DNA of 64,000 bases from Pseudomonas asplenii (GTDB lineage: Bacteria; Pseudomonadota; Gammaproteobacteria; Pseudomonadales; Pseudomonadaceae), in contig NZ_JSYZ01000007.1 of assembly GCF_001293465.1 (NCBI RefSeq), positions 1-64,000 of the forward strand, given 5' to 3'. How positions within the stretch are numbered: position 1 is the stretch's first letter; each line of letters starts with the position of its first letter. Under the pieces are notes generated by a model. It saw only the letters and a program-made list of their open reading frames with translations, ran no database searches and was not told the DNA's origin. The translations under genes and the position numbers were made by a program. Below are positions 52,407-63,471 of the stretch, in pieces.

Positions 52407-53954
52407 TCAGATCGGCAGTTCGTCGATCACCTGCACCCAGTGCCGCGCACTGTAGGTGCCGGCGGTGAACTGGTCGATGACATCGAACACCGCGTCACTG
52501 AAACCGCCGACATTGAGGATGTCCGGCCGATCCGGTGCCTGGGTGCTCGCCCCGGGCTGCAGGTCGATGCAGATCAGGCGCGCATCGGGGTTGATCCGGC
52601 GCAGACGCTCCCACTGCAACAGGGTTTCACTGGCGCCATAACGGCGATCATCGATCCAGGATTCGTTGTCCGAGACCAGGATCAGGGTATCAACCCTGGC
52701 CTTTTCACGAACCAACTGTGCCAGGGGCGCCGAACAGCAGGTTCCCCCGCCACCGATCGCGGCCAGTTTCTGGGCATTGCTCATGACGCTGTCGCGCGGG
52801 TTGAGCTGCACCTTCACCACCTCGTTTTCAAAGGGCATCACCCTCGCCTGCGGCGTCTTGCGCAGCACGGCAGCCGCGATCATCGCCGCCACATCGATGC
52901 AGCGCACCGCCGTGGTCGCCCCCTGGCGATAACCGGTGACCGGGCTGTGCATGGAACCGGAAACATCCGGGCAGACCACCACCGAGCCGCGCAAGGCCGG
53001 GACATTGTCCAGCGACAACTCCAGGGCATCCTGCAACGCCTCGCCAATCACCGCCGGCACCTCCTCGCCGATCATCCGGTAGGCCGCGAGCAACTGGTAC
53101 GGATAAACCCGCGCCTTGGCCACCTCCTCCGGGCTCGACAACCGCGCGGCCACCGCCGCGGCACATCCCGCAACCTTGAAAGCATCGTGGCGGGCCAGGG
53201 TGTTCAGGTTCATCCGTAGGGCCTGCCAGCCCATGTTCATCGCCAGCTCCGCCCACTGCTGCGGGTCCAGTGCCTCGTTGCCCAGCAACTGGAACGGTAC
53301 CTGCGGCAGTTGCCGGCTCGCCCCGCCACGAAACTCCAGCAGCGATCGGGTCAGCGGCGGCAAGGCATCGAACGCCACCGGCTTGCCGATCACCCAGGCG
53401 AAGAATGCCTCGCGCCAGGCCTCTGCCGGCTTGGGATGAACCATCTTCAGCACGTCGGCCAGGGACGGCTGGTTACCCACCGAAGCCTGCAGCAACTGTC
53501 GCTCGCTGGCGTTGTTCAGCCACTCCTGGACCAATCGCTTGGGCTGCGAGCCCAGCGACTTGCGCCCGGTGACACCGCTGCGCAGGATCTGCACGAAGTT
53601 GCGCAGCATCTTGCCGCTGTCCACCACCTGGGCGAATACCACCGGCAGCATCACCGACCGCTGGGCCGCCAGGGCTGCCAGCAGCAAGGCCGGCATATCC
53701 TTCATGTGACCGTGCTGGCGAGCGTAGATCGCCGCCTTGGCGACGAAGGCACTGTCGACCTCGGCCACCCGCTTGAGCACTTCGTCCAGCTGACCTTGTG
53801 CGCTGGCATGGTAGGTCTGGTTCAGGCAACCGGTCACCGCCAACTGTGCCAGGGCATGGCGAGCCGTGTAGGCGTATGCCGCAGCACCGGAGGCATTGTG
53901 GGTATCACAGGCCACAGGCTGGGTGCGGGTCTGGAACAGTTGGGTGTTGGCCAT
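52407..53954 (-). CDS. rsr: Rsr, TROVE-domain Ro60 orthologue
   Basis: A 515-residue protein: an N-terminal TROVE HEAT-repeat ring (about 15-330) and a C-terminal von Willebrand A domain with a MIDAS motif DVSGSMHS. Ro60 orthologues bind Y RNAs and misfolded or fragmented RNAs and work with nucleases. The start at 53954 (MANTQLFQTR) has GAGAAG upstream. It is the first gene of the operon rsr - Y RNAs - rtcB - rlaP - rtcA and lies just downstream of a sigma-54 promoter. Confidence 0.93.
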   Translation of the reverse strand: MANTQLFQTRTQPVACDTHNASGAAAYAYTARHALAQLAVTGCLNQTYHASAQGQLDEVLKRVAEVDSAFVAKAAIYARQHGHMKDMPALLLAALAAQRSVMLPVVFAQVVDSGKMLRNFVQILRSGVTGRKSLGSQPKRLVQEWLNNASERQLLQASVGNQPSLADVLKMVHPKPAEAWREAFFAWVIGKPVAFDALPPLTRSLLEFRGGASRQLPQVPFQLLGNEALDPQQWAELAMNMGWQALRMNLNTLARHDAFKVAGCAAAVAARLSSPEEVAKARVYPYQLLAAYRMIGEEVPAVIGEALQDALELSLDNVPALRGSVVVCPDVSGSMHSPVTGYRQGATTAVRCIDVAAMIAAAVLRKTPQARVMPFENEVVKVQLNPRDSVMSNAQKLAAIGGGGTCCSAPLAQLVREKARVDTLILVSDNESWIDDRRYGASETLLQWERLRRINPDARLICIDLQPGASTQAPDRPDILNVGGFSDAVFDVIDQFTAGTYSARHWVQVIDELPI

Positions 53955-53996
53955 CTTGGCTTCTCGCTCTGTTGTCTCGTTCGTTGCCAGAGATAT

Positions 53997-54012
53997 TGCA
54001 GAGCACGTGCCA
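53997..54012 (-). promoter_or_regulatory. Sigma-54 (-24/-12) promoter of rsr-rtc operon
   Basis: Minus strand TGGCACGTGCTCTGCA matches TGGCAC-N5-TTGCA with one mismatch and correct GG/GC spacing. It is 43 bp upstream of the rsr start. The adjacent divergent gene encodes the matching sigma-54 activator RtcR. Confidence 0.85.
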
Positions 54013-54030
54013 GCTTTCCAGAACCCGCCC

Positions 54031-54070
54031 AATATTTTTATAAACAATTGATTTTATTGATAAAAATATT
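54031..54070. promoter_or_regulatory. Inverted repeat, candidate RtcR upstream activating site
   Basis: AATATTTTTAT and ATAAAAATATT are perfect 11-bp arms separated by 18 bp, in an AT-rich gap between rtcR and the -24 element. Position and symmetry suit an activator-binding site. Confidence 0.5.
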
Positions 54071-54158
54071 TTAACCCAAAAAAATCCAACTCAATGACCC
54101 GACGACCCCGTGATTTTTATTTATCATTGGATATCGTCATTTATCCAAAAAGATAAAC

Positions 54159-55766
54159 ATGTCCAGCAAGCGTACGGTCACCATCGGTTTCATCGGTTCC
54201 AACCTCGATCGCGTCGGCAAGGGCGCCAACCGCTGGGGGCATTGGCGGCCCAGCATCGGCCTGTGCCAGCAGCCCGACCTGCTGGTCCATCGCTTCGAAC
54301 TGATCCACGGCACCGATGCCCGCGATGTCAGCCTGGCCGAGCGGATCCGCAACGACATCCGCCAGGTATCGCCGGAAACCGAGGTGCGCCTGCACCCCAT
54401 GACCCTGCGCAACCCCTGGGATTTCGAGGAGGTGTACGGCGCGCTGGACGACTTCACCAACGCCTACCACTTCGATACCGAGCATGAGGAGTACCTGGTG
54501 CATATCACCACCGGCACCCACGTGGCGCAGATCTGTTGGTTCCTGCTGACCGAAGCGCGCTACCTGCCGGCACGCCTGGTGCAGACTTCGCCGGCCCGAC
54601 GCCTGGACGAAGAGGCCCGGGCCACCGGCACCCACACCCTGATCGACCTCGACCTGTCGCGCTACGACCGGATCGCCAAGCGCTTCAGCGACAGGCGCCT
54701 GGAGGGCCTGGCCTTTCTCAAGTCCGGGATCGCCACCCGCAACGCCGCCTTCAACCGCACCATCGAGCAGATCGAGCGGGTCGCCGTGCGCTCACGTGCA
54801 CCAATGCTGCTGATTGGCCCGACCGGAGCCGGCAAGTCGTTTCTCGCCCGACGCATCTATGAACTCAAGCGCAACCGGCATCAGGTCGAGGGCCGGTTCG
54901 TCGAGGTCAACTGCGCCACCCTGCGTGGCGATGGCGCCATGTCGGCGCTGTTCGGCCACACCAAGGGCGCGTTCACCGGCGCGCAGAACAGTCGCGAGGG
55001 GCTGTTGCGGGCAGCCGATGGCGGCCTGCTGTTTCTCGACGAAATCGGTGAGCTGGGCCTGGACGAACAGGCGATGCTGCTCAAGGCCATCGAGGAGAAA
55101 CGCTTCTTCCCGCTGGGCTCGGACAAGGAGGTCGACAGCGATTTCCTGATCATCGCCGGCACCCATCGCGACCTGCGCAGCCGGGTGGCCGAAGGCCTGT
55201 TCCGCGAGGACCTGTACGCCCGCATCAACCTCTGGACCTTCGACCTGCCCGGCCTGGCGGACCGCCGCGAAGACATCGAGCCGAACCTGGATTTCGAGCT
55301 GGAGCGCCACGCCCGCGAACAGGGCCACCTGGCGCGCTTCAACGTGCAGGCGCGGCGCCGCTACCTGGCCTTCGCCTGCTCCAGCGAAGCGAGCTGGCTG
55401 GGCAACTTTCGCGAGCTGTCGGCCTCGATCACCCGCATGGCGACCCTGGCCGACAGCGGGCGTATCGACGAAACCCGCGTCGAGGAGGAGATCGGCCGCC
55501 TGCGCCGCGCCTGGGGCCTGAGGGAAGCCACGGACGCCGTGGAGCGCCTGCTCGGCGAGGGCGCCGGGGATATCGACCTGTTCGACCGCCTGCAACTGAA
55601 GGCGGTGATCGAGGTCTGCCGCCGTGCCAGCAGCCTCTCGGATGCCGGCCGACAACTGTTCAACGCCTCGCGCCAGGCCAAGGCCAACCCGAACGATGCC
55701 GACCGCCTGCGCAAGTACCTGGCACGGTTTGACCTGGACTGGAAACAGCTGAAGGACGACGCTTGA
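54159..55766 (+). CDS. rtcR: RtcR, sigma-54-dependent activator of RNA repair
   Basis: A 535-residue bacterial enhancer-binding protein. Residues 1-185 are the RtcR sensory domain (CARF-like; TVTIGFIGSNLDRVG, HITTGTHVAQICWFLL). The AAA+ domain has Walker A GPTGAGKS (about 220) and the sigma-54 contact loop GAFTGA (about 271). The C-terminus carries the DNA-binding helix-turn-helix. It is thought to sense RNA fragments with cyclic phosphate ends and switch on rsr-rtcBA. Divergent from rsr. Confidence 0.95.
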   Translation: MSSKRTVTIGFIGSNLDRVGKGANRWGHWRPSIGLCQQPDLLVHRFELIHGTDARDVSLAERIRNDIRQVSPETEVRLHPMTLRNPWDFEEVYGALDDFTNAYHFDTEHEEYLVHITTGTHVAQICWFLLTEARYLPARLVQTSPARRLDEEARATGTHTLIDLDLSRYDRIAKRFSDRRLEGLAFLKSGIATRNAAFNRTIEQIERVAVRSRAPMLLIGPTGAGKSFLARRIYELKRNRHQVEGRFVEVNCATLRGDGAMSALFGHTKGAFTGAQNSREGLLRAADGGLLFLDEIGELGLDEQAMLLKAIEEKRFFPLGSDKEVDSDFLIIAGTHRDLRSRVAEGLFREDLYARINLWTFDLPGLADRREDIEPNLDFELERHAREQGHLARFNVQARRRYLAFACSSEASWLGNFRELSASITRMATLADSGRIDETRVEEEIGRLRRAWGLREATDAVERLLGEGAGDIDLFDRLQLKAVIEVCRRASSLSDAGRQLFNASRQAKANPNDADRLRKYLARFDLDWKQLKDDA

Positions 55767-55940
55767 GGGCATTGCGTGGGATAAAGGCGCTCAAATGAGC
55801 GGAAAATGACGTTTTTTCGCGTCTGGAGGCCGCTTTCTGTATCGTCCTCGCGGGATCAGTCTACGATTCTGTAAGACCGGTCGCCATGGAGTGTGGCCGC
55901 GACACAAGAACCAGATGAAAACCGCAAGAGAGAGCCATCC

Positions 55941-56384
55941 ATGAAGACCGTCGCAGAACTGTTGAAACTCAAGGGTAGCCAGCGCCAGGAGGTTTACACC
56001 GTCCGCAACGATCACACCGTGTTCGAGGCGCTGATCAAGATGGCCGAGAAAAACGTCGGTGCCCTGCCGGTGGTCAGCGAAAGTGGCCAGGTGGTCGGCA
56101 TCATCAGTGAACGCGACTACGCCCGCAAGGTGATCCTGCACGGGCTGAGCTCGGTGACCACCAAGGTCAGCGAGATCATGAATGCCCCGGTCATCACCGT
56201 GGACACGCACCAGCGGGTCGAGACCTGCATGGCCATCATGACGGAAAAGCACCTGCGTCACCTGCCGGTGGTGGAAGACGGCCAGCTGATCGGCCTGCTG
56301 TCGATCGGTGACCTGGTCAAGGAGGCCATTGCCGAACAGGCCGACCTGATTCGCCAACTGGAACAATACATCCGCGGCGAATAA
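55941..56384 (+). CDS. CBS-domain protein
   Basis: A 147-residue protein made of two tandem CBS motifs (about 12-70 and 77-135: VYTVRNDHTVFEALIKM; VITVDTHQRVETCMAIM), each ending in the typical LPVV-x5-Q(V/L)(V/I)G segment. Such stand-alone CBS pairs bind adenosyl nucleotides and regulate partners. Start at 55941. No operon partner; its role is unknown. An upstream CGCTC-AAAT-GAGCG hairpin near 55788 may end rtcR transcription. Confidence 0.9.
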   Translation: MKTVAELLKLKGSQRQEVYTVRNDHTVFEALIKMAEKNVGALPVVSESGQVVGIISERDYARKVILHGLSSVTTKVSEIMNAPVITVDTHQRVETCMAIMTEKHLRHLPVVEDGQLIGLLSIGDLVKEAIAEQADLIRQLEQYIRGE

Positions 56385-56661
56385 CCGTTTTTTCCACTGA
56401 GTTGCCAATGTCGATCCAGCCACGATCGGCATTGGCATGCCGGACATCCCCCCGCAAACCCCTCGCACAAATACTCCCGGATACGGCCCAAAGCCCCGTA
56501 AATCCGGGGGAATTCGCGCTTCCAAATTTTTCACAACGCTTTCACTTCGCGCCCACCTGCGCCTCTTTAAATTCCCACTATCGCGATCAGCCCTCCGTGG
56601 ACGCCTGATCACGAGGGTCATTTACCGGGCCGATGCCCTTTCAAAGTTGCCAGACCAGTCG

Positions 56662-57345
56662 ATGGGGGAATTCGTGGTTATCCTTACTGCCGTCCAATCC
56701 GTGTTGCCGCAGCCCCTCAAGCCCCGCGTCAGGTCGGCACTGCTGGCAGTCGGCATGGCCCTGGCTGCCCTGATGGCCACCGGCTTTGCCCTGTGGCCCA
56801 GGACCCCCATCGACCTGGCGGTTCGGGATCACCTGCGCAGCACTGGCGTCTATGCGCAATGGAAAGCCGGGGATGTGATCGTACTGGTACGCCACGCCGA
56901 GCGCTGCGACCGTTCGAGCAACCCCTGCCTGGGTCCGGAGGATGGCATCACCCGCCTGGGCAACCGCTCCGCCGCGCAGGTGGGCAGGGCCTTTCAGCAG
57001 GTCGGCATGAACAACACCGACGTACTGAGCAGCCCGACCACGCGCACCGCCCAGACCGCGCAGGCGATGTTCGGCAAGAGCGCCATCACCGCGGACTGGC
57101 TGGTCAGTTGCGGGCCAACCCTGGGACAGGATGCGCTCGCCCACAAGGCGGCTCATCGCAACCTGGTGCTGGTGACCCATAGCGGCTGCATCGACGACCT
57201 CGAAAAACAACTGGGTTATCGCCACGTCGCCAAGAGCGAATACACCAGTTCGTTATTTGTCTCGGTAGGTGCCGACGGCCAGCTGAAAATGCTCGGCATT
57301 CTGAATGCCGAAGATTGGCCAACCGCCCTCGGCACCAGGATATGA
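56662..57345 (+). CDS. Membrane-anchored histidine phosphatase family protein
   Basis: A 227-residue protein: one N-terminal membrane helix or uncleaved signal (ALLAVGMALAALMATGFALW), then a phosphoglycerate-mutase-like phosphatase domain with VIVLVRHAERCDRSSNPC (catalytic RHAE) and LVLVTHSGCIDDL (second His). It resembles heptose(II)-phosphate phosphatases (PmrG/Ais) of LPS modification, fitting the downstream arnT-like genes. Start uncertain: ATG at 56662 or GTG at 56674, the latter with GGGGGA 5-6 bp upstream. The 277-bp gap before it shows nothing recognisable. Confidence 0.8.
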   Translation: MGEFVVILTAVQSVLPQPLKPRVRSALLAVGMALAALMATGFALWPRTPIDLAVRDHLRSTGVYAQWKAGDVIVLVRHAERCDRSSNPCLGPEDGITRLGNRSAAQVGRAFQQVGMNNTDVLSSPTTRTAQTAQAMFGKSAITADWLVSCGPTLGQDALAHKAAHRNLVLVTHSGCIDDLEKQLGYRHVAKSEYTSSLFVSVGADGQLKMLGILNAEDWPTALGTRI

Positions 57346-57627
57346 GCGGCATGTAACGGACACTTTGCAATTTTAAACAAGACGACCATGGAACCGGGTC
57401 GTCAAATGAATGCATCTTGCTTCGCCCACTTCGGTTGAAGTCTCGCCCGCTGCCAGATCCGGCATTTACGTCTGCGCCACAATCCCCCCCAGGCTCGGTT
57501 CCTGTCGTGAACCTGAATCTGTCCGGACAGGCGTGCGCCCATGGTTTGCAGCGTTACCGGTCGGACAACCGCTGTCGCGAATCCTGGTTAAAACCCTTGT
57601 GGCGGTAGAGACCGCTAAGGCCGACTC

Positions 57628-59319
57628 ATGAACGCTCACATTCCCCACCTCTCCCCTGCGACGCTCAGGCGCTGGTCGCTGCCGACCCTGATACTCGCCT
57701 TCGGACTCTTCTATCTGTTGCCGATGATGTTTCACGGCCTGTGGACCCCCGACGAAACCCGCTACGCCCAGATCAGCCAGGAAATGTTGCTTAGCGGTAA
57801 CTGGACCGCTCCACATTTCATGGGCCTGCGGTACTTTGAAAAACCCATCGCCGGCTACTGGATGATCGCCATCGGCCAGGCCATCTTCGGCGAAAACCTG
57901 TTCGGTGTGCGTGTCGCCTCGGCACTCAGTACCGGGCTCAGCGTGTTGCTGACCTACCTGATCGCCCGCCGCCTGTGGAACGACCCGCGCAAGAGCTTCG
58001 CCTCGGCCCTGCTGTTCATGAGCTTCGGCCTGGTCGCCGGACAGGCCGGCTATGCCAACCTCGACCCGCAGTTTACCCTGTGGTCGAACCTCAGCCTGGT
58101 CGCTTTCTGGTTCGCCAGCGACAGCCAGCAGCGCCGCCAGCGTCTGTGGGCCTGGGCCGTGCTGGGTCTGGCCTGCGGCATGGGGTTCCTGACCAAGGGG
58201 TTTCTGGCCCTGCTGCTGCCGGTGCTGGTCGCCCTGCCCTACATGATCCGGCAGCGCCGCCTGGGTGAGTTGCTGCGCTGCGGTCCGATCGCCGTGGTGG
58301 TCGCACTGGCCGTCGCGCTGCCGTGGGTAATGGCGGTCAACGCCCAGGAACCCGACTACTGGAATTTCTTCTTCTGGCACGAGCACATCCAGCGCTTTGC
58401 CGGCAACAACGCGCAACACGCACAACCCTGGTGGTTCTACCTGCCGTTGCTGGTGGTGTCGTGCCTGCCCTGGTCGGTGCTGCTGGTGCCGACGTTCAAG
58501 CAGGCCTGGCAGCAAAGGCGCCAGGCCGGCATCGGCTTCCTCTGGCTGTGGTTCGCCCTGCCGCTGGCGTTCTTCAGCCTGAGCAAGGGCAAGTTGCCGA
58601 CCTACATCATGCCCTGCCTGCTGCCGCTGGCACTGATGATGGGCCATGCGCTGATCGATCGGGTGGCCCATGCCGAAGGCCGCATCCTGCGCCTCAACGG
58701 CATACTCAACCTGACCCTGGGCGTGGTGGCGCTGGCTGGCCTGCTCGTGCTGCAGGCGACACGCGGCCTCTATGCGAACAGTCATGCCGAGGTGTTCAGC
58801 CTGTCGCTGGTGTTCATCATGCTGATGGTCTGGATCATCGCCAATGCCCTGCAGGTTCTGCGCCCCGTGGCGTTCTGGGCAATGCCGGCACTGGGTATCG
58901 CCCTGCTGGTAAGCCTGCTGCCGGCCGGCATGCCGGCCAGCGTGGTGAACCACAAGATGCCCGACCAGTTCATCGCCGAACACCTGGATGAACTGCGCCA
59001 GACCAGGCGCCTGCTGAGCAACGAGCTGGGCACTGCCGCGGCGCTCTCCTGGCGCCTGCAACGTCCACAGGTCGATTTGTTCAACACCGTCGGCGAACTG
59101 AAATATGGCCTGGATTACCCTGATGCGCAGGGGCGCCAGGTCACGCTCGAAAGCGTCGGGCAGTGGATGAGCGAAGCCCGCAGGCAAGGCTCGGTGGGGG
59201 TGGTCATGCGCGTCAGGGACACTGCGCAAATGGAGGAGCTCGGACTACTGCCACCCGATGGCAAGCGCTACCACAAGGGTGACAGCGAGATCATTATCTT
59301 CCCGCAGACCCGGCCATGA
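57628..59319 (+). CDS. arnT: ArnT-family glycosyltransferase (aminoarabinose transferase type)
   Basis: A 563-residue integral membrane GT-C enzyme with about a dozen helices. The first periplasmic loop carries [15 protein letters not shown] with the DE catalytic-type motif, then FEKPIAGYW. The family moves 4-amino-4-deoxy-L-arabinose from undecaprenyl phosphate to lipid A, giving cationic peptide resistance; no other arn genes are in the window, so the sugar is uncertain. The stop overlaps the next gene (ATGA). The 282-bp gap before it shows no clear PhoP or PmrA site. Confidence 0.85.
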   Translation: MNAHIPHLSPATLRRWSLPTLILAFGLFYLLPMMFHGLWTPDETRYAQISQEMLLSGNWTAPHFMGLRYFEKPIAGYWMIAIGQAIFGENLFGVRVASALSTGLSVLLTYLIARRLWNDPRKSFASALLFMSFGLVAGQAGYANLDPQFTLWSNLSLVAFWFASDSQQRRQRLWAWAVLGLACGMGFLTKGFLALLLPVLVALPYMIRQRRLGELLRCGPIAVVVALAVALPWVMAVNAQEPDYWNFFFWHEHIQRFAGNNAQHAQPWWFYLPLLVVSCLPWSVLLVPTFKQAWQQRRQAGIGFLWLWFALPLAFFSLSKGKLPTYIMPCLLPLALMMGHALIDRVAHAEGRILRLNGILNLTLGVVALAGLLVLQATRGLYANSHAEVFSLSLVFIMLMVWIIANALQVLRPVAFWAMPALGIALLVSLLPAGMPASVVNHKMPDQFIAEHLDELRQTRRLLSNELGTAAALSWRLQRPQVDLFNTVGELKYGLDYPDAQGRQVTLESVGQWMSEARRQGSVGVVMRVRDTAQMEELGLLPPDGKRYHKGDSEIIIFPQTRP

Positions 59320-60881
59320 ACCTGAGCCACTGGAAAACCGACAGAGGCGCCCTGGCCCTTTTGCTCGGCGTTTCGGCCCTGCTTCTGCTGTCGGGCCTGG
59401 GCTCGCGGGAGTTGTGGGGCGCGGAAACCCGCTGGGCAAACATCGCCTTGCAGATGCTGCAGTCGGGCAACTATTTCGACCCGTATCTCAAGGGGCTGCC
59501 CTACTACGACAAGCCCCTGCCCTCCTACTGGCTGATCACCGCCAGCGCCAAGCTGCTGGGGGGACTGTGCAACGTTTCGCTGCGCCTGTCCTCGGTGATT
59601 GCCGCCTGGCTGAGCGTGTGGCTGGTCTACCTGATCGGTGAGCGCCTGTGGCGCAAGGGTACCGGCCTGGTGGCCGGCTGGATGCTGGCGACGACCTTCT
59701 ACTTCGTGTTCTGGGCCCGCGTGGCCACCGCCGATATCCTCACGGTGTTCGGTGTACTGGCCGCTGTCTGGTGGTACTGGCGCGACCCGGATGACACGCG
59801 CCTGGGACGCTACGCGATGTTTTTCCTGATGCTGGCACTGACCTCGCTGCTCAAGGGCCTGATCGGCTTCGTACTGCCGGGACTGTTATTGCTGCCACAC
59901 CTGTTGGCCGGGGGCCGCTGGAAGCGCCATCTCAACCTACGGCTGCCGACCGCCCTGCTGGCCGCCCTCGCGCTCTACGCTGTGCCCTTCGTGCTGTCGA
60001 ACCTGTACGGTGCGCCGACCTACGGCGAGAGTGGTCTGGCACTGGTGTTCAGGGAAAACGTCGTGCGCTTTTTCGATCCTTTCGACCACATGGGCCCGAT
60101 CTACACCTACCTGATCTACCTGCCGGCCTACACCCTGCCCTGGGCTCCCTGCTGGATGCTGGGCCTGTGGCTGGCACTGCGCCAATGGAAACGGATCGAG
60201 CCCAATACCCGCTGGCTGGTCTGGGGCCTGGGCCTGTTGTTCGTGTTCTTCACCGCCAGCGGCAGCCGCCGCAGCTATTACGTGCTGCCGCTGGTGCCGT
60301 TCGCCCAGTTGCTGGCGGCCTGGTGGGTGACCCGAAGCATGGCGCAAAGACGCGCCGACGGCAAAGTCAGCGGCCCCGGCTGGGCCAAGGGTTTCGCGGC
60401 GGCGGCAGGATTCGTGCTGCTGGTCGTTGGCATCGCCTATCCGTGGAGCAATGGCGGTGGCGGTGCCATGCGTTTCGCCGACGATGTCCAGGCCAAGGCC
60501 AGCCAGCGGGCGCCGTGGGACGAATGGCAGATGGTGATGATCGAGGTCGACAACAAGCTGCCGATGTACCTGAACAACCAGGGCAGACCCTTTTACTACG
60601 TGCAGGAAAACCAGGATTACCCGCGCAACGGCGACAGCGACGACCTGATCGACTGGCTGGAAAGAACCAGCGGCCGCCGCTGGGACCCGACGCGGACGCT
60701 GATCGTCACCAGCTTCCGGGCCGGCGACCCGCTGCCCCTGAACTACCTCGCGGCCGATCATGACGTCGTGCTGACCCAACCCACCAACGGTGCGCGGCTC
60801 GCCCATACCCGCGAGGATGGCAGCGTCGCCTATATCCCGCGGCGTGAAGGCCCGCTGGAAACCGTGGGCCGCCCGCAATAG
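59316..60881 (+). CDS. Second ArnT-like membrane glycosyltransferase
   Basis: A 521-residue GT-C protein with similar topology ([42 protein letters not shown]), paralogous to the gene before it. The first-loop acidic pair is AE here, not DE, so the presumed catalytic Asp is absent. It could transfer a different group or act as a partner of the first enzyme. Translationally coupled by a 4-bp overlap. Confidence 0.85.
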   Translation: MNLSHWKTDRGALALLLGVSALLLLSGLGSRELWGAETRWANIALQMLQSGNYFDPYLKGLPYYDKPLPSYWLITASAKLLGGLCNVSLRLSSVIAAWLSVWLVYLIGERLWRKGTGLVAGWMLATTFYFVFWARVATADILTVFGVLAAVWWYWRDPDDTRLGRYAMFFLMLALTSLLKGLIGFVLPGLLLLPHLLAGGRWKRHLNLRLPTALLAALALYAVPFVLSNLYGAPTYGESGLALVFRENVVRFFDPFDHMGPIYTYLIYLPAYTLPWAPCWMLGLWLALRQWKRIEPNTRWLVWGLGLLFVFFTASGSRRSYYVLPLVPFAQLLAAWWVTRSMAQRRADGKVSGPGWAKGFAAAAGFVLLVVGIAYPWSNGGGGAMRFADDVQAKASQRAPWDEWQMVMIEVDNKLPMYLNNQGRPFYYVQENQDYPRNGDSDDLIDWLERTSGRRWDPTRTLIVTSFRAGDPLPLNYLAADHDVVLTQPTNGARLAHTREDGSVAYIPRREGPLETVGRPQ

Positions 60882-60977
60882 CGGATCGGGCCGGATGCAT
60901 GCAGCGGCCGGTTCACGTAGAGTGGAGACCCCGACATGGCTCGGGGCTCCATTCATTTCCCGCAAGGATCGCCATTG

Positions 60978-61502
60978 ATGAAGCCCGCCGTGCACCGCTG
61001 CCCGGTACCACCCGACTCGAGTATCAACCGCCTGCTGGCCAACGCCGACTTCGTCGACAGCCAGTGCATCAGCGATAGCCATCTCGACCGCACGGCCCTG
61101 CGCCATGCGTTGAACATGATGGCGACGACACCGGCCTGGATCGACGGGCTGATGCAGTTGCGCAATCGCCTTGTGGGCCTGTTCGGGCTCAAGGACCTGG
61201 GGCGCCTGACCCGCATCGACCTGGCGCGGGCGGATGCCGACTACCGGGAGAACGATCGCGTCGGGATCTTCACGCTGGTCTCCAACCAGCCGGATGAAGT
61301 GATGCTGGCCGACCGCGACAGGCACCTCGATGTCTATCTGACGCTGCACCGCTCGCCCGTCACCCCAGAGGGTACGCGCACCCTCACATTGTCGACGGTG
61401 GTCCACACGCACAATCGGCTGGGCCGCCTGTACATGCTGCCGGTGGCGCCGTTTCACCGGCTGATCGTGCCGCTCACCCTGCGAAACGCCGGCCGCCGCT
61501 GA
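60978..61502 (+). CDS. DUF2867 family protein
   Basis: A 174-residue soluble protein with the DUF2867 pattern: [10 protein letters not shown] near the start, [22 protein letters not shown], then [29 protein letters not shown] and the C-terminal PFHRLIVP. The fold is START-like by family repute; the function is unknown. AAGGA lies about 11 bp before the ATG. It is 96 bp after the glycosyltransferase gene, possibly independent. Confidence 0.85.
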   Translation: MKPAVHRCPVPPDSSINRLLANADFVDSQCISDSHLDRTALRHALNMMATTPAWIDGLMQLRNRLVGLFGLKDLGRLTRIDLARADADYRENDRVGIFTLVSNQPDEVMLADRDRHLDVYLTLHRSPVTPEGTRTLTLSTVVHTHNRLGRLYMLPVAPFHRLIVPLTLRNAGRR

Positions 61503-61557
61503 ACCGGCCAGCGGCCCCGGACGCCCGCAACGCGCCAGGGCCGCCGCCGGCGAGCAC

Positions 61558-63285
61558 TCAGTAGCCCAGCGACAGGCCGGTATTGCGCCGCGGGTCATTG
61601 GCCCCGTAGAAGCGGTTGTTGCCCACCGGCTTGCCATCGAGCGACGGCGCGCCGACCAGGATCGCCGCCAGGTGATTCAGCGGCTGCGGGCCGGTGAACC
61701 GGTGCCCCCAGCTTTCGAGAATCTTCTGCGTGTCCGGGCTTATCGCGTAGGTCTCGAGATTGGTCTCCTCCGGCAGCCATTGCTGATGGAAACGTGGCGC
61801 ATCCACGGCTTCCTGGATATTCATCCGGTAGTCGATGACATTGAGGATGGTCAGCAGTGTTGCGGTGATGATCCGGCTGCCACCGGGCGTACCGACCACC
61901 ATGACCGCCTTGCCATCCCTGGTGACGATCGTCGGGCTCATCGACGACAGCGGCGTCTTGCCAGGCGCGATGGCATTCGCCTCGCCCTGCACCAGGCCGT
62001 ACATGTTCGGCACGCCGACCTTGGCGGTGAAGTCGTCCATCTCGTCGTTGAGGAGGACCCCGGTCCCGCTCGCCATCACCCCGGCGCCAAACCAGTCGTT
62101 GAGGGTGTAGGTCACCGACACCGCGTTGCCCCACTGGTCGACGATCGAATAATGGGTGGTGTTGTTGCCTTCATGAGGCGCCACACCCGGCTTGAGGTCC
62201 CGGGAGAGTCCGGCCTTGTGCGGATCGATCGCGGCCCGCAGCTTCTCGGCATAGGCCTTGTCCAGCAGGTGCGCCACCGGATTCTTGACGAAATCGGGAT
62301 CGCCCAGGTAGCTGTTGCGATCGACATAGGCGTGGCGCATGGCCTCGATCTGGTAGTGCAGGCCCTGGGCCGAGTGATAGCCCAGTTGCTGCATCGGATA
62401 ACCTTCGAGGATGTTCAGGATCTCGCAGATCACCACGCCACCGGAGCTGGGTGGCGGTGCCGAGACGATGTGGTAGCCGCGGTAGTCGCACTCGATGGGG
62501 GCCAGCTCGCGGGTCTTGTACCTGTCGAGGTCATCCTGGGTGATGATGCCCTTGCCGGCCTGGCTGGAGTCGACGATGGCCTTGGCCACCCAGCCCTTGT
62601 AGAAGCCGTCGGTACCCTTGGCGGAGATTTCCCGCAGGGTTTTCGCCAGGTCCTTCTGCACCAGTTTCTCGCCGACCTGCAGCGGCTCGCCCCTGTTCAG
62701 GAAGATTGCACCGGAGTCGTGGATATCCTGGCGGAACTCGTCGGTGGCGGTGTGCAACAGGTCGATGTCGCCCTGCTCCAGTGCGAACCCCTCCTCGGCC
62801 AGCCTGATGGCCGGGGCGATCACGTCGGCGCGCTTTTTCGTGCCGTATTTTTCCAGTGCCCGTTCCAGGCCGGAAACCGTGCCCGGCACGGCAACCGCCA
62901 GGTGTCCTTTCGAACTCAGGTTGGGGACGACGTTGCCGTCCCTGTCCAGGTACATGTTGGCCGTGGCGGCCAGCGGCGCCTTTTCACGGAAGTCGAGGAA
63001 AGTCTTGCGGCCATCGGCCAACTGCACGGTCATGAAGCCGCCACCGCCGAGGTTACCGGCTGCCGGATAAACCACCGCCAAGGCGTAACCGACCGCCACC
63101 GCGGCATCCACCGCATTGCCGCCCGCCTTGAGCACATCCACCCCGACGTGGGTGGCCAGGTGTTGCGCGGTGACGACCATGCCGTTCTCCCCGGCGACCG
63201 GTGCCTGGGACGCCGCATGGACAGGGGTAACAGCCAGAATCAGCGCCGTCGCCAGCAGCGAGCGCGCAAGGGTTTCGAATTTCAT
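61558..63285 (-). CDS. ggt: Gamma-glutamyltransferase (periplasmic)
   Basis: A 575-residue Ntn hydrolase. The signal peptide ends TPVHAASQ (cleavage near residue 24). The precursor is self-cleaved before the catalytic Thr in [10 protein letters not shown] (about residue 375) to give large and small subunits. [10 protein letters not shown] and [12 protein letters not shown] are the glutamate-binding and C-terminal family motifs. It hydrolyses or transfers the gamma-glutamyl group of glutathione. The start at 63285 has a weak AGAGAA ribosome site. Confidence 0.94.
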   Translation of the reverse strand: MKFETLARSLLATALILAVTPVHAASQAPVAGENGMVVTAQHLATHVGVDVLKAGGNAVDAAVAVGYALAVVYPAAGNLGGGGFMTVQLADGRKTFLDFREKAPLAATANMYLDRDGNVVPNLSSKGHLAVAVPGTVSGLERALEKYGTKKRADVIAPAIRLAEEGFALEQGDIDLLHTATDEFRQDIHDSGAIFLNRGEPLQVGEKLVQKDLAKTLREISAKGTDGFYKGWVAKAIVDSSQAGKGIITQDDLDRYKTRELAPIECDYRGYHIVSAPPPSSGGVVICEILNILEGYPMQQLGYHSAQGLHYQIEAMRHAYVDRNSYLGDPDFVKNPVAHLLDKAYAEKLRAAIDPHKAGLSRDLKPGVAPHEGNNTTHYSIVDQWGNAVSVTYTLNDWFGAGVMASGTGVLLNDEMDDFTAKVGVPNMYGLVQGEANAIAPGKTPLSSMSPTIVTRDGKAVMVVGTPGGSRIITATLLTILNVIDYRMNIQEAVDAPRFHQQWLPEETNLETYAISPDTQKILESWGHRFTGPQPLNHLAAILVGAPSLDGKPVGNNRFYGANDPRRNTGLSLGY

Positions 63286-63393
63286 GAGCCGAATTCTCTT
63301 TTTCTTATTTGCTGGGAACGCAGACGCCTGTCTGCGCAGGCCCTTGACAAGGTAGCCGCTGCGAATGCCCGTTACCGACTTTTTTGCAGGACC

Positions 63394-63411
63394 TGTTACA
63401 TTTCCGTAACA
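63394..63411. promoter_or_regulatory. Inverted repeat upstream of the SulP gene
   Basis: TGTTAC-ATTTCC-GTAACA is a perfect 6-6-6 inverted repeat 61 bp before the SulP start. It begins with the same ACCTGTTACAT as the element at 26570. Candidate operator in the ggt-sulP gap. Confidence 0.4.
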
Positions 63412-63471
63412 TTTCCCGCCTTTCATATAGCCCTCGCTTGCTCCCCCGCTGGCCCCCATCTCAGGTACACC

